DNA from: Candidatus Sericytochromatia bacterium
GTDB taxonomy: Bacteria > Cyanobacteriota > Sericytochromatia > UBA7694
NCBI GenBank assembly: GCA_015272195.1
Contig: JACYMC010000187.1
Coordinates: forward strand, 1-45,464
Direction: 5' to 3'
Length of the DNA: 45,464 nt
The first letter of the stretch is position 1; every line of letters starts with the position of its first letter. This document shows positions 33,542 to 41,817 of this stretch, one piece after another. The notes beneath the pieces were generated by a model, which did not search any database, was not told the origin of the DNA, and saw only the letters and a list, made by a program, of their open reading frames with translations. A program made the translations under genes and the position numbers.

Positions 33542-35881
33542 ATGACCACATCCCTCCCTCACGATTCTGCCTGGGGCCATGTAACGGGCCAGTCGGTGTT
33601 TATTGACGATCGTGCGCCCCTGCGCGGGGAGTTGCACGTTGGGGTGGTGGGGTCTCCGATTGCCCATGGCCGCATCAAATCCATCAATCTGGCTGCTGCA
33701 AAGGCTCTGCCCGGCGTGGCGGGTGTATTTACCGCTGCTGATCTGCATCACAACATCTGGGGCACCATCATTCAGGATCAGCCGCTGCTGGCTGATCAAA
33801 CGGTCAACTTTATTGGCGAGCCCCTGGTGGTGATTGCCGCTGAAGATCGCGAAACGCTCAAAATTGCCAAACGCCTGGTTAAACTGGATCTTGAACCGCT
33901 GACGCCGATTCTGAGCATTGGCGAAGCCCGCCAGCAGCAGCAGTTTATTGCCGTCAAGCGCACGATTCAGCGCGGCGATCTGGCGGCGGCCTTTGCTTCA
34001 GCAGAGCATGTGCTGGAAGGGGTGTTTGAAAACGGCGGTCAGGACCATTTTTACCTGGAGTCCAATTGTGCCGTGGTTTACCCCGGCGAGCGCGGCAATC
34101 TCGAAGTGCATTCTTCTTCGCAACACCCCACCGAAGTGCAGCATCTGGTGGCTGAGGCCCTGGGTCTGAAGCAGCACCAGGTAACCTGTATTGTGAAGCG
34201 CATGGGCGGTGGTTTTGGCGGCAAAGAGTCGCAGGCGGCGCCTTTTGCGGTTTTTGCCGCGCTGGCGGCCCAGAAGCTCGGACGTCCGGCCCGGCTGGTG
34301 CTGAGCAAAGACGAAGACATGGTCATGACTGGCAAGCGCCACCCCTTTCAGACCGATTACAAGGTGGGTTTTAACGCTGAGGGGCGCATTGTCGCCGCTG
34401 AAATTCATCTTTACTCTGACGGCGGGGCCTATGCCGATCTCTCGACTTCGGTGCTGGAGCGGGCCATGCTGCACTCTGACAACGCTTATTATCTGCCCGT
34501 GGCTCTGATTACGGGGCAGATCTGCCGCACCCATACCCCGCCCAATACGGCCTTCAGAGGTTTTGGCGGGCCGCAGGGTGTGGCGGTGATCGAACATATT
34601 CTCGAAGACATGGCCATTTATCTCAACAAAGACGCCTATGCCGTGCGCCGGCGCAACTGTTACGAAGGCGAGCGCAACACCACGCCCTACGGCCAGGTGG
34701 TCGAGAACAATGTTTTGCCTCAGCTCTTTGACGGCCTGCACGCCAGTGCGGACTACGCCCGCCGCCGGGAAGAGATTGCGGCCTTTAACGCCGCCTCACA
34801 GACCCAGATTAAGGGCCTGGCGATGACCGCCGTGAAATTTGGGATTTCTTTTACCACCCGCTTTCTGAACCAGGGCAACGCCCTGGTGAATCTGCACCGC
34901 GACGGCAGCTTTCAGGTCTCGACCGGGGCCACCGAAATGGGCCAGGGCGTGCACACCAAAATTGCCCAGATAGTGGCTGAGGTCTTTGATGTGCCCGCTA
35001 CACAGGTCATGGTGATGGCCACCTCCACCGAGCGCAACCACAACACCTCACCCACGGCGGCCTCCAGCGGTACCGACATTAACGGGGCGGCGGCCCAGCT
35101 GGCCGCCGAGCAGATCCGCGACCGGCTGGCCGCCTGTGTGGCCGCCCATTTTGAGCAGCCTGAGCGTGGCCCGCTCGAAGAAATCGAGCTGGACATGGTG
35201 CGCAGCCATGCGCACATTGTTTTCGAAAAAGGTGAAATCTATCACCGCGATCAGCCTGAGCTGCGCATCAGCTTTGAAGATGCGGTCAACATGGCCTATC
35301 TCAACCGCATTTCACTCTCGGGCTACGGCTTTTTTAAAATCCCCGGCATTGGTTTTGACAAGGAGCAGGGGGTGGGCACACCCTTTCGTTACTTTACCAA
35401 CGGGGTGGCCGCTTCAGAAGTGCTGATCGACCGCTTTACGGGGGAACTCAAAGTCCTGCGCACGGATATTCTGATGGATCTGGGCCGACCGATCAATGAA
35501 GCCATTGATTATGGGCAGGTCTCAGGGGCCTTTGTGCAGGGCATGGGCTGGGTCACCAGCGAAAATCTGGTCATGAATCCCGAAGGGCATCTGCTCTCGC
35601 ATTCTCCCACCACCTATAAAATTCCCAATATTCAGGATACACCCCGGCAGTTTAATATTAAGCTGCTCAGCAATCACGAGGCCAAAAACGTGCGCGGCAG
35701 CAAGGCTGTGGGTGAGCCGCCGCTGCTGCTGGGCCTGTCGGTCTGGGCCGCGGTCAAAAATGCCCTCAGCTACGCCAACGGGCGTCAGCTGACCGGTCTT
35801 AAAATACCGGCCACCGCCGAAAGCATTTTGCGGGAGCTGGGCGCGGCTGAAGCCGCCCATGCGCCTCAGCCTGTCGCTTAA
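33542..35881 (+). CDS. xdhB: xanthine dehydrogenase molybdopterin-binding subunit
   Basis: A 779-residue molybdenum hydroxylase subunit (R. capsulatus XdhB is of similar length). Blocks: VTGQSVFIDD and VGVVGSPIAHGRI at the start, MGGGFGGKESQA, AFRGFGGPQG, TGATEMGQGVHTKIAQIV and KAVGEPPLLLG, with the catalytic Glu at 725. Together with an iron-sulfur/FAD subunit it oxidises hypoxanthine or xanthine to urate. The partner XdhA, the maturation factor XdhC and pterin-cofactor genes are not in the window, so the subunit must pair in trans or act on another substrate. The ATG at 33542 has AAGGAG 8 nt upstream; the in-frame extension to 33458 is not conserved in character. Confidence 0.92.
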   Translation: MTTSLPHDSAWGHVTGQSVFIDDRAPLRGELHVGVVGSPIAHGRIKSINLAAAKALPGVAGVFTAADLHHNIWGTIIQDQPLLADQTVNFIGEPLVVIAAEDRETLKIAKRLVKLDLEPLTPILSIGEARQQQQFIAVKRTIQRGDLAAAFASAEHVLEGVFENGGQDHFYLESNCAVVYPGERGNLEVHSSSQHPTEVQHLVAEALGLKQHQVTCIVKRMGGGFGGKESQAAPFAVFAALAAQKLGRPARLVLSKDEDMVMTGKRHPFQTDYKVGFNAEGRIVAAEIHLYSDGGAYADLSTSVLERAMLHSDNAYYLPVALITGQICRTHTPPNTAFRGFGGPQGVAVIEHILEDMAIYLNKDAYAVRRRNCYEGERNTTPYGQVVENNVLPQLFDGLHASADYARRREEIAAFNAASQTQIKGLAMTAVKFGISFTTRFLNQGNALVNLHRDGSFQVSTGATEMGQGVHTKIAQIVAEVFDVPATQVMVMATSTERNHNTSPTAASSGTDINGAAAQLAAEQIRDRLAACVAAHFEQPERGPLEEIELDMVRSHAHIVFEKGEIYHRDQPELRISFEDAVNMAYLNRISLSGYGFFKIPGIGFDKEQGVGTPFRYFTNGVAASEVLIDRFTGELKVLRTDILMDLGRPINEAIDYGQVSGAFVQGMGWVTSENLVMNPEGHLLSHSPTTYKIPNIQDTPRQFNIKLLSNHEAKNVRGSKAVGEPPLLLGLSVWAAVKNALSYANGRQLTGLKIPATAESILRELGAAEAAHAPQPVA

Positions 35882-35902
35882 AGAGCTGGCAGCAGCCGCA
35901 GA

Positions 35903-35923
35903 CACAAAAACTTTTGTGCACAA
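35903..35923. repeat. nested short palindromes between xdhB and dapA
   Basis: CACAAAA-AC-TTTTGTG (35903-35918) overlaps the perfect 10-bp palindrome TTGTGCACAA (35914-35923), followed by AGCGCTTTGCGC. There is no U-tract, so this looks more like an operator or processing signal than a terminator. Confidence 0.3.
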
Positions 35924-36043
35924 GCGCTTTGCGCGCCGGGTTGTTCGTGCGACACTGTGCTCATTGAAATTTGCGCCGCGCCGTGCGTGCTGCCCGTCGC
36001 TTCAGTCTGAAGGGCTGTGGCAGCACGCCAGAAAGGATTTTTT

Positions 36044-36925
36044 ATGCCGTTTCAAGGTGTTTATACTGCCATTGTGACCCCTTTTACTGCCTCAGAAGCG
36101 ATCGACTGGGCCGCCTTTGAGCAGCTGGTCGAAAAACAGATTGCCGCCGGTGTGGCCGGTATTGTGCCTGTGGGTACCACCGGTGAGTCGCCCACCCTCA
36201 GCACCGAAGAACACGATCAGGTGGTGGCCCAGGTCACCCGCTGGGTCAACGGCCGTTGTCAGGTGATTGCCGGTACCGGCTCCAACTGTACCCGTTCGGC
36301 GATTCGCACGACCCGTCAGGCCGAAAAAGCCGGCGTGGACGCCTGTCTGCTGGTCAATCCCTACTACAATAAACCGACCCAGGAAGGGCTTTTTCTGCAC
36401 TTCAAGGCCCTGGCCGAGTCGGTGGAGATCCCGGTGATTCTTTACAATATCAAGGGGCGAACGGCGGTCAACCTTGAAACCCCGACCCTGCTGCGTCTGA
36501 TTGAGGCCTGCCCGAATATCAAAGGGGTCAAAGAGGCCTCTGGTGATCTGCCGCAGATTTGTGAGGTGATTCAGAGCGTGCCGCCCGGTTTTGCCGTGCT
36601 CAGTGGCGACGACAACCTGACCCTTGAAATTGTTGAGGCCGGGGGCCATGGCAGTATTTCAGTGGCTTCAAACCTTTTGCCCGAAGCGGTGGTGGCGCTG
36701 GTCAAAGCGGCCCTGGCCGGTGACCTTGAAGGTGCCCACGCCCAGGACGAAGCGCTGCGCCCGCTCTATGTCGCCCAGATGCTTGAAACCAACCCGATTC
36801 CAATTAAAGCCGCTCTGGCCATGAAAGGCTGGATCACCGAACAATATCGCCTGCCCCTCTGCCCCATGAGCACAGCACATCGTGACAGCCTGCAGCAAAC
36901 CCTGCAGGCGATGGGCTGTATCTAG
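36044..36925 (+). CDS. dapA: 4-hydroxy-tetrahydrodipicolinate synthase
   Basis: A 293-residue class I aldolase (TIM barrel) that condenses pyruvate with aspartate semialdehyde, the first committed step of lysine and diaminopimelate synthesis. Visible: VPVGTTGESPTL with T45-T46 of the active site, NPYYNKPTQEGL, Tyr134 in LYNIKGRT, and Schiff-base Lys163 in IKGVKEASGD. The length is standard. An AAAGGA box lies about 7 nt before the ATG at 36044. It stands alone; the rest of the lysine pathway is not nearby, although an M20 peptidase that could be DapE-like lies 4 kb downstream. Confidence 0.95.
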   Translation: MPFQGVYTAIVTPFTASEAIDWAAFEQLVEKQIAAGVAGIVPVGTTGESPTLSTEEHDQVVAQVTRWVNGRCQVIAGTGSNCTRSAIRTTRQAEKAGVDACLLVNPYYNKPTQEGLFLHFKALAESVEIPVILYNIKGRTAVNLETPTLLRLIEACPNIKGVKEASGDLPQICEVIQSVPPGFAVLSGDDNLTLEIVEAGGHGSISVASNLLPEAVVALVKAALAGDLEGAHAQDEALRPLYVAQMLETNPIPIKAALAMKGWITEQYRLPLCPMSTAHRDSLQQTLQAMGCI

Positions 36926-36943
36926 GTCCTGTGCAGGATCTGC

Positions 36944-36972
36944 TTGTCGCAGGGTCTGAAATAGCATAAAAT
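36944..36972 (+). promoter_or_regulatory. candidate promoter of rpsP-khpA
   Basis: TTGTCG (36944-36949), 17 nt, TAAAAT (36967-36972). Transcription from about 36979 would give an unusually long leader of about 150 nt before rpsP. Confidence 0.5.
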
Positions 36973-36978
36973 GAACGC

Positions 36979-37130
36979 TGGATTGATCCCATCCGCTGTT
37001 TGTTTTGCGCTTCAGCAGTTTTTATTCGTCTGCCGCTTTTATGCTGGCGCTACATTCAGCGCATGATAGCGGCACATCAGGGATCAACAGTATAAAGATT
37101 TAAAGAAATTTTCGAGGTAACATCTCTCTC
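36979..37130 (+). promoter_or_regulatory. long, possibly structured leader of rpsP
   Basis: The leader holds TTGATCCC (36983-36990) and its exact complement GGGATCAA (37080-37087), an 8-bp closing stem. Inside is a 5-bp hairpin GCGCT-ACATTC-AGCGC (37047-37062). The closing stem ends 43 nt before the rpsP ATG, outside the GAGG ribosome-binding site. Whether this folds or regulates is unknown; an 8-bp match in 150 nt could be chance. Confidence 0.3.
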
Positions 37131-37376
37131 ATGGTTAAAATCAGACTGAAACGCTTTGGTTCCAAAAAGAAGCCCGTGTATCGCATTGTGGTGATTGACT
37201 CCAAAAGCCGCCGCGACGGCCGTCCGATTCAGGAAATCGGCTTTTATGACCCTTGCCGCAAGCCTGCTGAAGTGCGTCTGGACAAAGAAGCTTACAGCAA
37301 GTGGCTGACCCAGGGCGCCCAGCCGACTGAAGTGGTCGAAAGACTGGCTAAAAACGCTCAGGAAGCCCAGGCCTAA
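37131..37376 (+). CDS. rpsP: ribosomal protein bS16
   Basis: An 81-residue small-subunit ribosomal protein that binds 16S rRNA and helps 30S assembly. The start [20 protein letters not shown] and the [14 protein letters not shown] block are diagnostic. The length is typical for the short form. A GAGG box lies about 13 nt upstream of the ATG. It is followed 3 nt later by khpA; the usual downstream rimM, trmD and rplS are absent, and trmD lies 21 kb away. Confidence 0.98.
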   Translation: MVKIRLKRFGSKKKPVYRIVVIDSKSRRDGRPIQEIGFYDPCRKPAEVRLDKEAYSKWLTQGAQPTEVVERLAKNAQEAQA

Positions 37377-37379
37377 GCC

Positions 37380-37640
37380 ATGGCACTCAGCGAAGCCGTT
37401 GAATCCATTGCCAAAATGCTGGTCAAAAACCCGGATGAGGTCTCGGTTCAGATTTCTCAGTTTGAATCCGAAGACGCCCAGGAGCTGGAGCAGCTGGAGA
37501 TCAGCCTGCAGGTGCACCCTGATGATCGGGGGCGTATTATCGGCCGTCGGGGCAAAACCATCAACGCCTTGCGCACCTTGATCAAAGCCGCTGCGATCAA
37601 ACAACAGCAGCGGGTCAATATTGAGGTTGTTGATAACTGA
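37380..37640 (+). CDS. khpA: KH-domain RNA-binding protein KhpA
   Basis: An 86-residue single KH-domain protein. The GxxG loop is IIGRRGKTINALR (GRRG at 55-58). KhpA (with KhpB/Jag) binds many RNAs and affects cell division and translation in Gram-positive bacteria; here it keeps its usual place behind rpsP. The stretch between about residues 25 and 40 is acidic (SEDAQELEQLE) and slightly longer than in most homologues. It starts 3 nt after the rpsP stop. Confidence 0.94.
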   Translation: MALSEAVESIAKMLVKNPDEVSVQISQFESEDAQELEQLEISLQVHPDDRGRIIGRRGKTINALRTLIKAAAIKQQQRVNIEVVDN

Positions 37641-37733
37641 GCCGGTTCTTCCGGGCGCTTTCAGATCACCGGACGGGCCGGCGGCATTTTAAGGTACAAT
37701 GCAGCAGCGAATGAGTTCAAAGAGGTTAGGTTC

Positions 37734-38201
37734 ATGCCCCATTTTGCACGTGCTTCTAAGGTTCTGATTACCCTGGCTCTGTTGTGGGGCTGCGCCGCAC
37801 AGGAAGGCGTTATTGACCGTCCTGACTGGGCCCAGAACCCGACAGACTGGAGCTATTCCGGCCTGACGGTGGCCAGCTATGGCCGCTCAGATTATAAGCT
37901 GAGCACGCAGGAAAACACCCGCATGGCTGAAGAAGACGCCATGCGCAATGCCCGGCAGGTCATCGCACAGCAGATTGCCAAAGCCTATTTAAAAGCCAGT
38001 AAAAGCGACATGTCTGAGGCTGAAGCCGCCCGGCGTGTAGAGGCTGAGCTCGGCAATCTGATTGAGCGCCAGAGCAAGTATGACGAACAGCGCGGTGTCT
38101 ACTTTATTCAGCTCTTTGTACCTGCCAGCCGGGTCGAAGATATTGTTAAGCGGGCCTTTAACAGCAGCCTCAAAGTACAGAGCAACGGCGAACTGGGCTG
38201 A
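37734..38201 (+). CDS. LPP20-like lipoprotein
   Basis: A 155-residue predicted lipoprotein, lipobox LLWGC with Cys20. The mature part resembles the LPP20 family: a DRPDWAQNP opening, a helical region with alternating Ala (AEEDAMRNARQVIAQQIAK), and a C-terminal beta segment (GVYFIQLFVPASRVEDIVKRAF). Known relatives (Helicobacter Lpp20) are outer-membrane lipoproteins of unknown role. The stop overlaps the thrB start by 1 nt (TGATG). A GAGG box precedes the ATG. Confidence 0.72.
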   Translation: MPHFARASKVLITLALLWGCAAQEGVIDRPDWAQNPTDWSYSGLTVASYGRSDYKLSTQENTRMAEEDAMRNARQVIAQQIAKAYLKASKSDMSEAEAARRVEAELGNLIERQSKYDEQRGVYFIQLFVPASRVEDIVKRAFNSSLKVQSNGELG

Positions 38202-39106
38202 TGCAAATCTGTGTCCCGGCCACCAGTGCCAATCTGGGGCCGGGCTACGACTTACTCGGCCTCGCCCTGGATCGCTATAACCTGTTTGAATTTCAGCAGG
38301 CCGAGCACTATCAGCTGACCTTTACGGGTCCTGAAGCAGCGGCCTGCTCCTTTTCGCTGGACGCAGACAGCCTGATTCGCCAGGCTGTGGAGCATGTGTA
38401 TGCTGCCTGTCAGCGTTCGGCCCCTGTCTTTGCGGTTCGGCAGGAAGTGCATATTCCGCCGGCACGGGGTCTGGGCAGCAGCTCCAGCGCCATTGTGGCC
38501 GGCTTGCTGGCGGCCAATGCCTGGCTGGACAATCCTTTTGACAAAGACACATTGCTCGGTTTTGCCATTGAAATTGAGGGGCACCCTGACAATGTGGCCC
38601 CCGCCCTGCTGGGGGGCTGTATTTTAAACCTGCCAGAAACCCAGCCGGCCCGCTATCTGTGTTTGCCTGTGCCAGCGGATTTGCACTGGGGCGTCTGTGT
38701 GCCGGCCTTTGAACTCAGTACGGCTGCGGCCCGTGCTGTGGTGCCCAGGCAGGTCAGCCTGAATACGGCCGTCAGCAACAGTGCCTATCTGGCCGCACTG
38801 GTCAGTGGCCTGTGTCTGAACCAGCCTGAAACCCTGGCCTGGGCCCTGCAAGACCAGCTGCATCAGCCTTATCGCCAGGCTTTGATTCCCGGTATGCAGG
38901 CTGTGATGCAGGCGGCCCGTGAAGCCGGGGCGCTGGGCTGCGTGCTGAGTGGTGCCGGACCGACCCTGCTGGTGCTGGCGCCCTCAGCAGATCTGCTGGA
39001 GCAGGCCGGACAGGCCATGTGCCAGCGCTGGCAGGCAGAAGCTGTTGTCGCCCGCTTCAGTCCCCAGCAGCTGGACACGCTGGGGGCCCGGATTCTCACG
39101 CCCTGA
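38201..39106 (+). CDS. thrB: homoserine kinase
   Basis: A 301-residue GHMP kinase that phosphorylates L-homoserine in threonine synthesis. The first 20 residues (VPATSANLGPGYDLLG) hold the substrate-binding Asn-rich motif. The ATP-binding PPARGLGSSSS (86-96) and GHPDNVAPALLGG follow, and the C-terminal GCVLSGAGPTLLVL completes the family set. The length is standard. It is coupled to the LPP20-like gene rather than to hom or thrC, which are not in the window. Confidence 0.95.
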   Translation: MQICVPATSANLGPGYDLLGLALDRYNLFEFQQAEHYQLTFTGPEAAACSFSLDADSLIRQAVEHVYAACQRSAPVFAVRQEVHIPPARGLGSSSSAIVAGLLAANAWLDNPFDKDTLLGFAIEIEGHPDNVAPALLGGCILNLPETQPARYLCLPVPADLHWGVCVPAFELSTAAARAVVPRQVSLNTAVSNSAYLAALVSGLCLNQPETLAWALQDQLHQPYRQALIPGMQAVMQAAREAGALGCVLSGAGPTLLVLAPSADLLEQAGQAMCQRWQAEAVVARFSPQQLDTLGARILTP

Positions 39107-39129
39107 AACTCGCCGCGCGTGCCGCTTTG

Positions 39130-39138
39130 TGGTATGAT
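39130..39138 (+). promoter_or_regulatory. extended -10 upstream of the beta-rich lipoprotein
   Basis: TGGTATGAT (39130-39138) is an extended -10 element without an obvious -35. Predicted transcription start about 39145, giving a 34-nt leader before the ATG at 39179. Confidence 0.4.
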
Positions 39139-39178
39139 GCACGGCATTATGGGACTGTGCCAGAAAGGGATCCGAACC

Positions 39179-40057
39179 ATGTTTAAACCATTGCCGCTGA
39201 TTGCACTCACCTGCGCGGGCCTCAGCCTGCAGGCCTGCTGGGTGCCCCAGGTGATTCAGGGGGTGCGCCCGGATATTTTTCCCAGTGCTGCGCCTGAGAT
39301 CAGTCCGAGTGCCAACCGTTCCCTGGAGAGCAAGCAGATTGCCCTGGCCACTGAAATGATCCATGTGGCCCGCAGCAGTGGCCAGCTGCTGGTATTGAGT
39401 ACAGAACTGGCCAGCCACCGCCAAAACCTTGAAAACCACCTCTACTATACGGTCAAAAACGCCGGCGATCTGAGCCAGTGGTATTTTGACGGCAGTCAGT
39501 ACACCCATTACGACACCCGTAACGGGGCCCGCTATACCCTGGCACTCCGTGATCGCAGCGGTCAGCCCTATCCGGCTGAAGGACAGGGTTTTGATCTGCT
39601 GGGTTTTGGCTCTTATGGTCCTGAGCCCTTGCCGGCCCGCCGTTTCCCTGAAAGCGTCAACCGTTATCAGCTCTCCCTGCAGCAAAGTGGCATTCCTTTC
39701 AGCAGTCAGCTCAATCTGGTGCTGCAGGGTGAATGGCCTACTCAGATCCCGCTGCGTGGCGGCTTTCAGACCCGTCTCAGTGGCCAGGGTCAGCAAACCA
39801 ATCACCCTGATTTTCAGGATCTGACCCTGCAGTTTAACGGTCTGAGTCAGTCTGATCAGAGTCAGCTCAGCGGCCAGCTGGCCTTTTCGGCCAATATTGA
39901 AGGCAAGGTGTATAACGGTTTTGGCCAGATCAATGCCGGTGGTTTTTTAAACACCGTGCACCTGGAGCAGAACGGGATCACCTTTTTGCAGATTGTGCGC
40001 GAAAGCGATCGCTGGGACGTGCTGCGCGAGGGACAGGTTGTGGCCAGTACCCGCTGA
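39179..40057 (+). CDS. beta-rich lipoprotein of unknown function
   Basis: A 292-residue predicted lipoprotein, lipobox LSLQAC with Cys20. The mature protein is dominated by beta-strand-like segments (ARYTLALRDRSGQPY, YQLSLQQSGIPF, LNLVLQGEWPTQIPL, QLSGQLAFSANIEGKVYNGFGQI). It resembles a lipid-binding or LolB-like barrel, but no family is clear. The ATG at 39179 was preferred to 39119 because it gives a proper signal peptide and has an AAAGGGA box. It is followed by the M20 peptidase after 3 nt, so the two share an operon. Confidence 0.6.
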   Translation: MFKPLPLIALTCAGLSLQACWVPQVIQGVRPDIFPSAAPEISPSANRSLESKQIALATEMIHVARSSGQLLVLSTELASHRQNLENHLYYTVKNAGDLSQWYFDGSQYTHYDTRNGARYTLALRDRSGQPYPAEGQGFDLLGFGSYGPEPLPARRFPESVNRYQLSLQQSGIPFSSQLNLVLQGEWPTQIPLRGGFQTRLSGQGQQTNHPDFQDLTLQFNGLSQSDQSQLSGQLAFSANIEGKVYNGFGQINAGGFLNTVHLEQNGITFLQIVRESDRWDVLREGQVVASTR

Positions 40058-40060
40058 GCG

Positions 40061-41227
40061 ATGTCTCAGAATCTGCCCCACACGCTTCAGGATCTTCTGG
40101 CGGCCCTGATTGCTATGCGTTCGCCCAGCGGGCAGGAAGCGACAGTGGCTGTCTGGTGTGAGGCATTTTTACAGGCCCATGGCTTTGCCACCCGCCGTCA
40201 ATACCTGCCAGATTCAGCGGCTGAGCGCTTTAATCTGTTGGCTGAAAAAGGTCCGCCAGATCAAGAACAACCGGCCTTGTTGTTATATGCCCATCTGGAT
40301 ACCGTCCCGCCCGCCAGTGACTGGGCCCATGATCCTTTTGCTCTGCAGCAGGTCGGCGATCTGCTGACGGGGCTGGGCTGTTCTGATATGAAGGGCGGTC
40401 TGGCCGTGATCCTGCAGGCTGCCGCTGAAGCGACCCCACAGGATTATGTGCTTAAAATTGCCCTGGGTGTAGATGAAGAAGCCTGGTCTGCCGGAGCCTG
40501 GACCCTGGTGCAGCAAGAGAGCGCCTGGCTGAAAGATGTGGCCCTGGTGCTGGTGCCTGAAATCACGGTGGACGCTGAGCAAATCACGCTGGGTCTGGGT
40601 CGCCGGGGCTGTCTGCAGTTTGAGCTGACGCTCAGCGGTCACAGCCAGCATGCTGCCGTGGCGGCCAGCTCTGATCTGCCGGGGCTGCCTGAACTGGCCA
40701 GCCAGCTGATGCTCAGCAGCCGTGACTATCCTTTTTATCAGATGCAGACAGGGGCCAGTGAAGGCCTGGCCTGGCTGGGTTTCAGCACCCAGCGTCTGGG
40801 GCTTTCAACGCCGGCCAGCTGCCAGCTGCAGTTGGCTTATTTCAGTTTGCCAGGTCATAGCAGTACAGTGATTGCTGAAGAACTGCAGGCTTATTTCAGT
40901 GCTATGGTGCCGGGACTTGTGCTGCAGGCGGTTCCCCGTCCGACGCCAAACCCACAGGCCTATGCTGTGGCACCGGATCAGGCCTGTGTACGCTGGCTGC
41001 AGCAATGTGCCCTTCAGGTTCTGGGTCATCGCCTACCCACAGCCCTGGGCTGGTCTGTGGCCGATGAAAACATTCTGGCTGAGCTGCAGGTCCCCGTACT
41101 GAGTCTGGCGCCGGTGGGCGGACGATCTCATCAGGCCGGTGAGTGGGTCAGCCTGCAAAGCCTGCAGCATTTGCTGCAGATCTACCGGCAGGTGCTGGCT
41201 GAAGCAGGGGCTAAGCTGTTAAGATAA
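40061..41227 (+). CDS. M20-family metallopeptidase (ArgE/DapE/carboxypeptidase-like)
   Basis: A 388-residue di-zinc amidohydrolase. Metal and catalytic residues are clear: H78 and D80 in YAHLDTVPP, D109 in GCSDMKGG, E139-E140 in GVDEEAWSAG, E167 in VPEITV and H357 near the C-terminus (GGRSHQAGEW). The GLGRRGCLQFELTLSGHSQHAA segment marks the dimerisation (lid) domain. Acetylornithine deacetylase, succinyl-diaminopimelate desuccinylase and LysK-type roles are all consistent with these motifs; the presence of dapA makes DapE plausible but unproven. It is transcribed with the preceding lipoprotein. Confidence 0.87.
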   Translation: MSQNLPHTLQDLLAALIAMRSPSGQEATVAVWCEAFLQAHGFATRRQYLPDSAAERFNLLAEKGPPDQEQPALLLYAHLDTVPPASDWAHDPFALQQVGDLLTGLGCSDMKGGLAVILQAAAEATPQDYVLKIALGVDEEAWSAGAWTLVQQESAWLKDVALVLVPEITVDAEQITLGLGRRGCLQFELTLSGHSQHAAVAASSDLPGLPELASQLMLSSRDYPFYQMQTGASEGLAWLGFSTQRLGLSTPASCQLQLAYFSLPGHSSTVIAEELQAYFSAMVPGLVLQAVPRPTPNPQAYAVAPDQACVRWLQQCALQVLGHRLPTALGWSVADENILAELQVPVLSLAPVGGRSHQAGEWVSLQSLQHLLQIYRQVLAEAGAKLLR

Positions 41228-41247
41228 ACGGGCGGAACTTTAATCCT

Positions 41248-41817
41248 ATGCCTACAAAACATTTCATCTCAAGATATCTTGTGCCAGGACTCCTGTCTTG
41301 CTTTGTGCTGGCAGCACCGGCGGCTGCTTCCAGCATGCCCAAAGCGGATTTAAGCGGCCACTCGGTTTCTCTGGGTTCAGCCCCCTCTCTGGCGGCTGAT
41401 GTTTCGCTTTCGCCTCAGTGGTCTCTGGGTTTTTCGACAGCCATGCCTTTTTATTATGAGGCTTTTGGCTTTTTTCGTTACGATCTGCGCAGCACCTATA
41501 CCCTTTTGCAAACCGAAAACCTCGTGATGCGGGGAGTGCTTGGTATTTTTGGCGACCTGGACCCCTTTCAGCGGGAAGACTTCCCGCTTGCGCCGATTGG
41601 ACTGGAAGCCGGCATGAGTCTGGCCTATCAGATGCATCCGATGGTGGTCTTGCGGGTTAATTTTGTCGCAGGTATTGGCTTTTCTCGTTCTGAGCGCTGG
41701 GGGCTCTTTCCTCCCGGTGGCGGGATTGAGCTGGCTTTCCAACCTTTTGAGCAATTTGAAGCAAGTGCAGGATTTAACGGCAATGGGGATATTTTTGCGC
41801 TCCGTTATCTGTTTTAG
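41248..41817 (+). CDS. outer-membrane beta-barrel-like protein, copy 1
   Basis: A 189-residue exported protein. A signal peptide spans about 1-27. The mature part alternates short hydrophobic strands and turns, and ends GNGDIFALRYLF, with C-terminal Phe as in outer-membrane barrels recognised by the BAM complex. Shared blocks with the next gene include SLGSAPSL, FFRYDL or PRYSLY, and the final GNGDI...LRYLF. An eight-stranded small barrel is a reasonable guess. The 3' end overlaps the start of copy 2 by 35 nt in another frame. Confidence 0.68.
   Translation: MPTKHFISRYLVPGLLSCFVLAAPAAASSMPKADLSGHSVSLGSAPSLAADVSLSPQWSLGFSTAMPFYYEAFGFFRYDLRSTYTLLQTENLVMRGVLGIFGDLDPFQREDFPLAPIGLEAGMSLAYQMHPMVVLRVNFVAGIGFSRSERWGLFPPGGGIELAFQPFEQFEASAGFNGNGDIFALRYLF

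Noticed and set aside
36926-36950. A terminator after dapA
   Set aside because: The 5-bp TCCTG-TG-CAGGA hairpin has a two-base loop and no U-tract.
36971-37066. A 31-codon frame in the rpsP leader
   Set aside because: Its ATG overlaps the -10 box of the only good promoter, so it would not be transcribed, and it has no ribosome-binding site.
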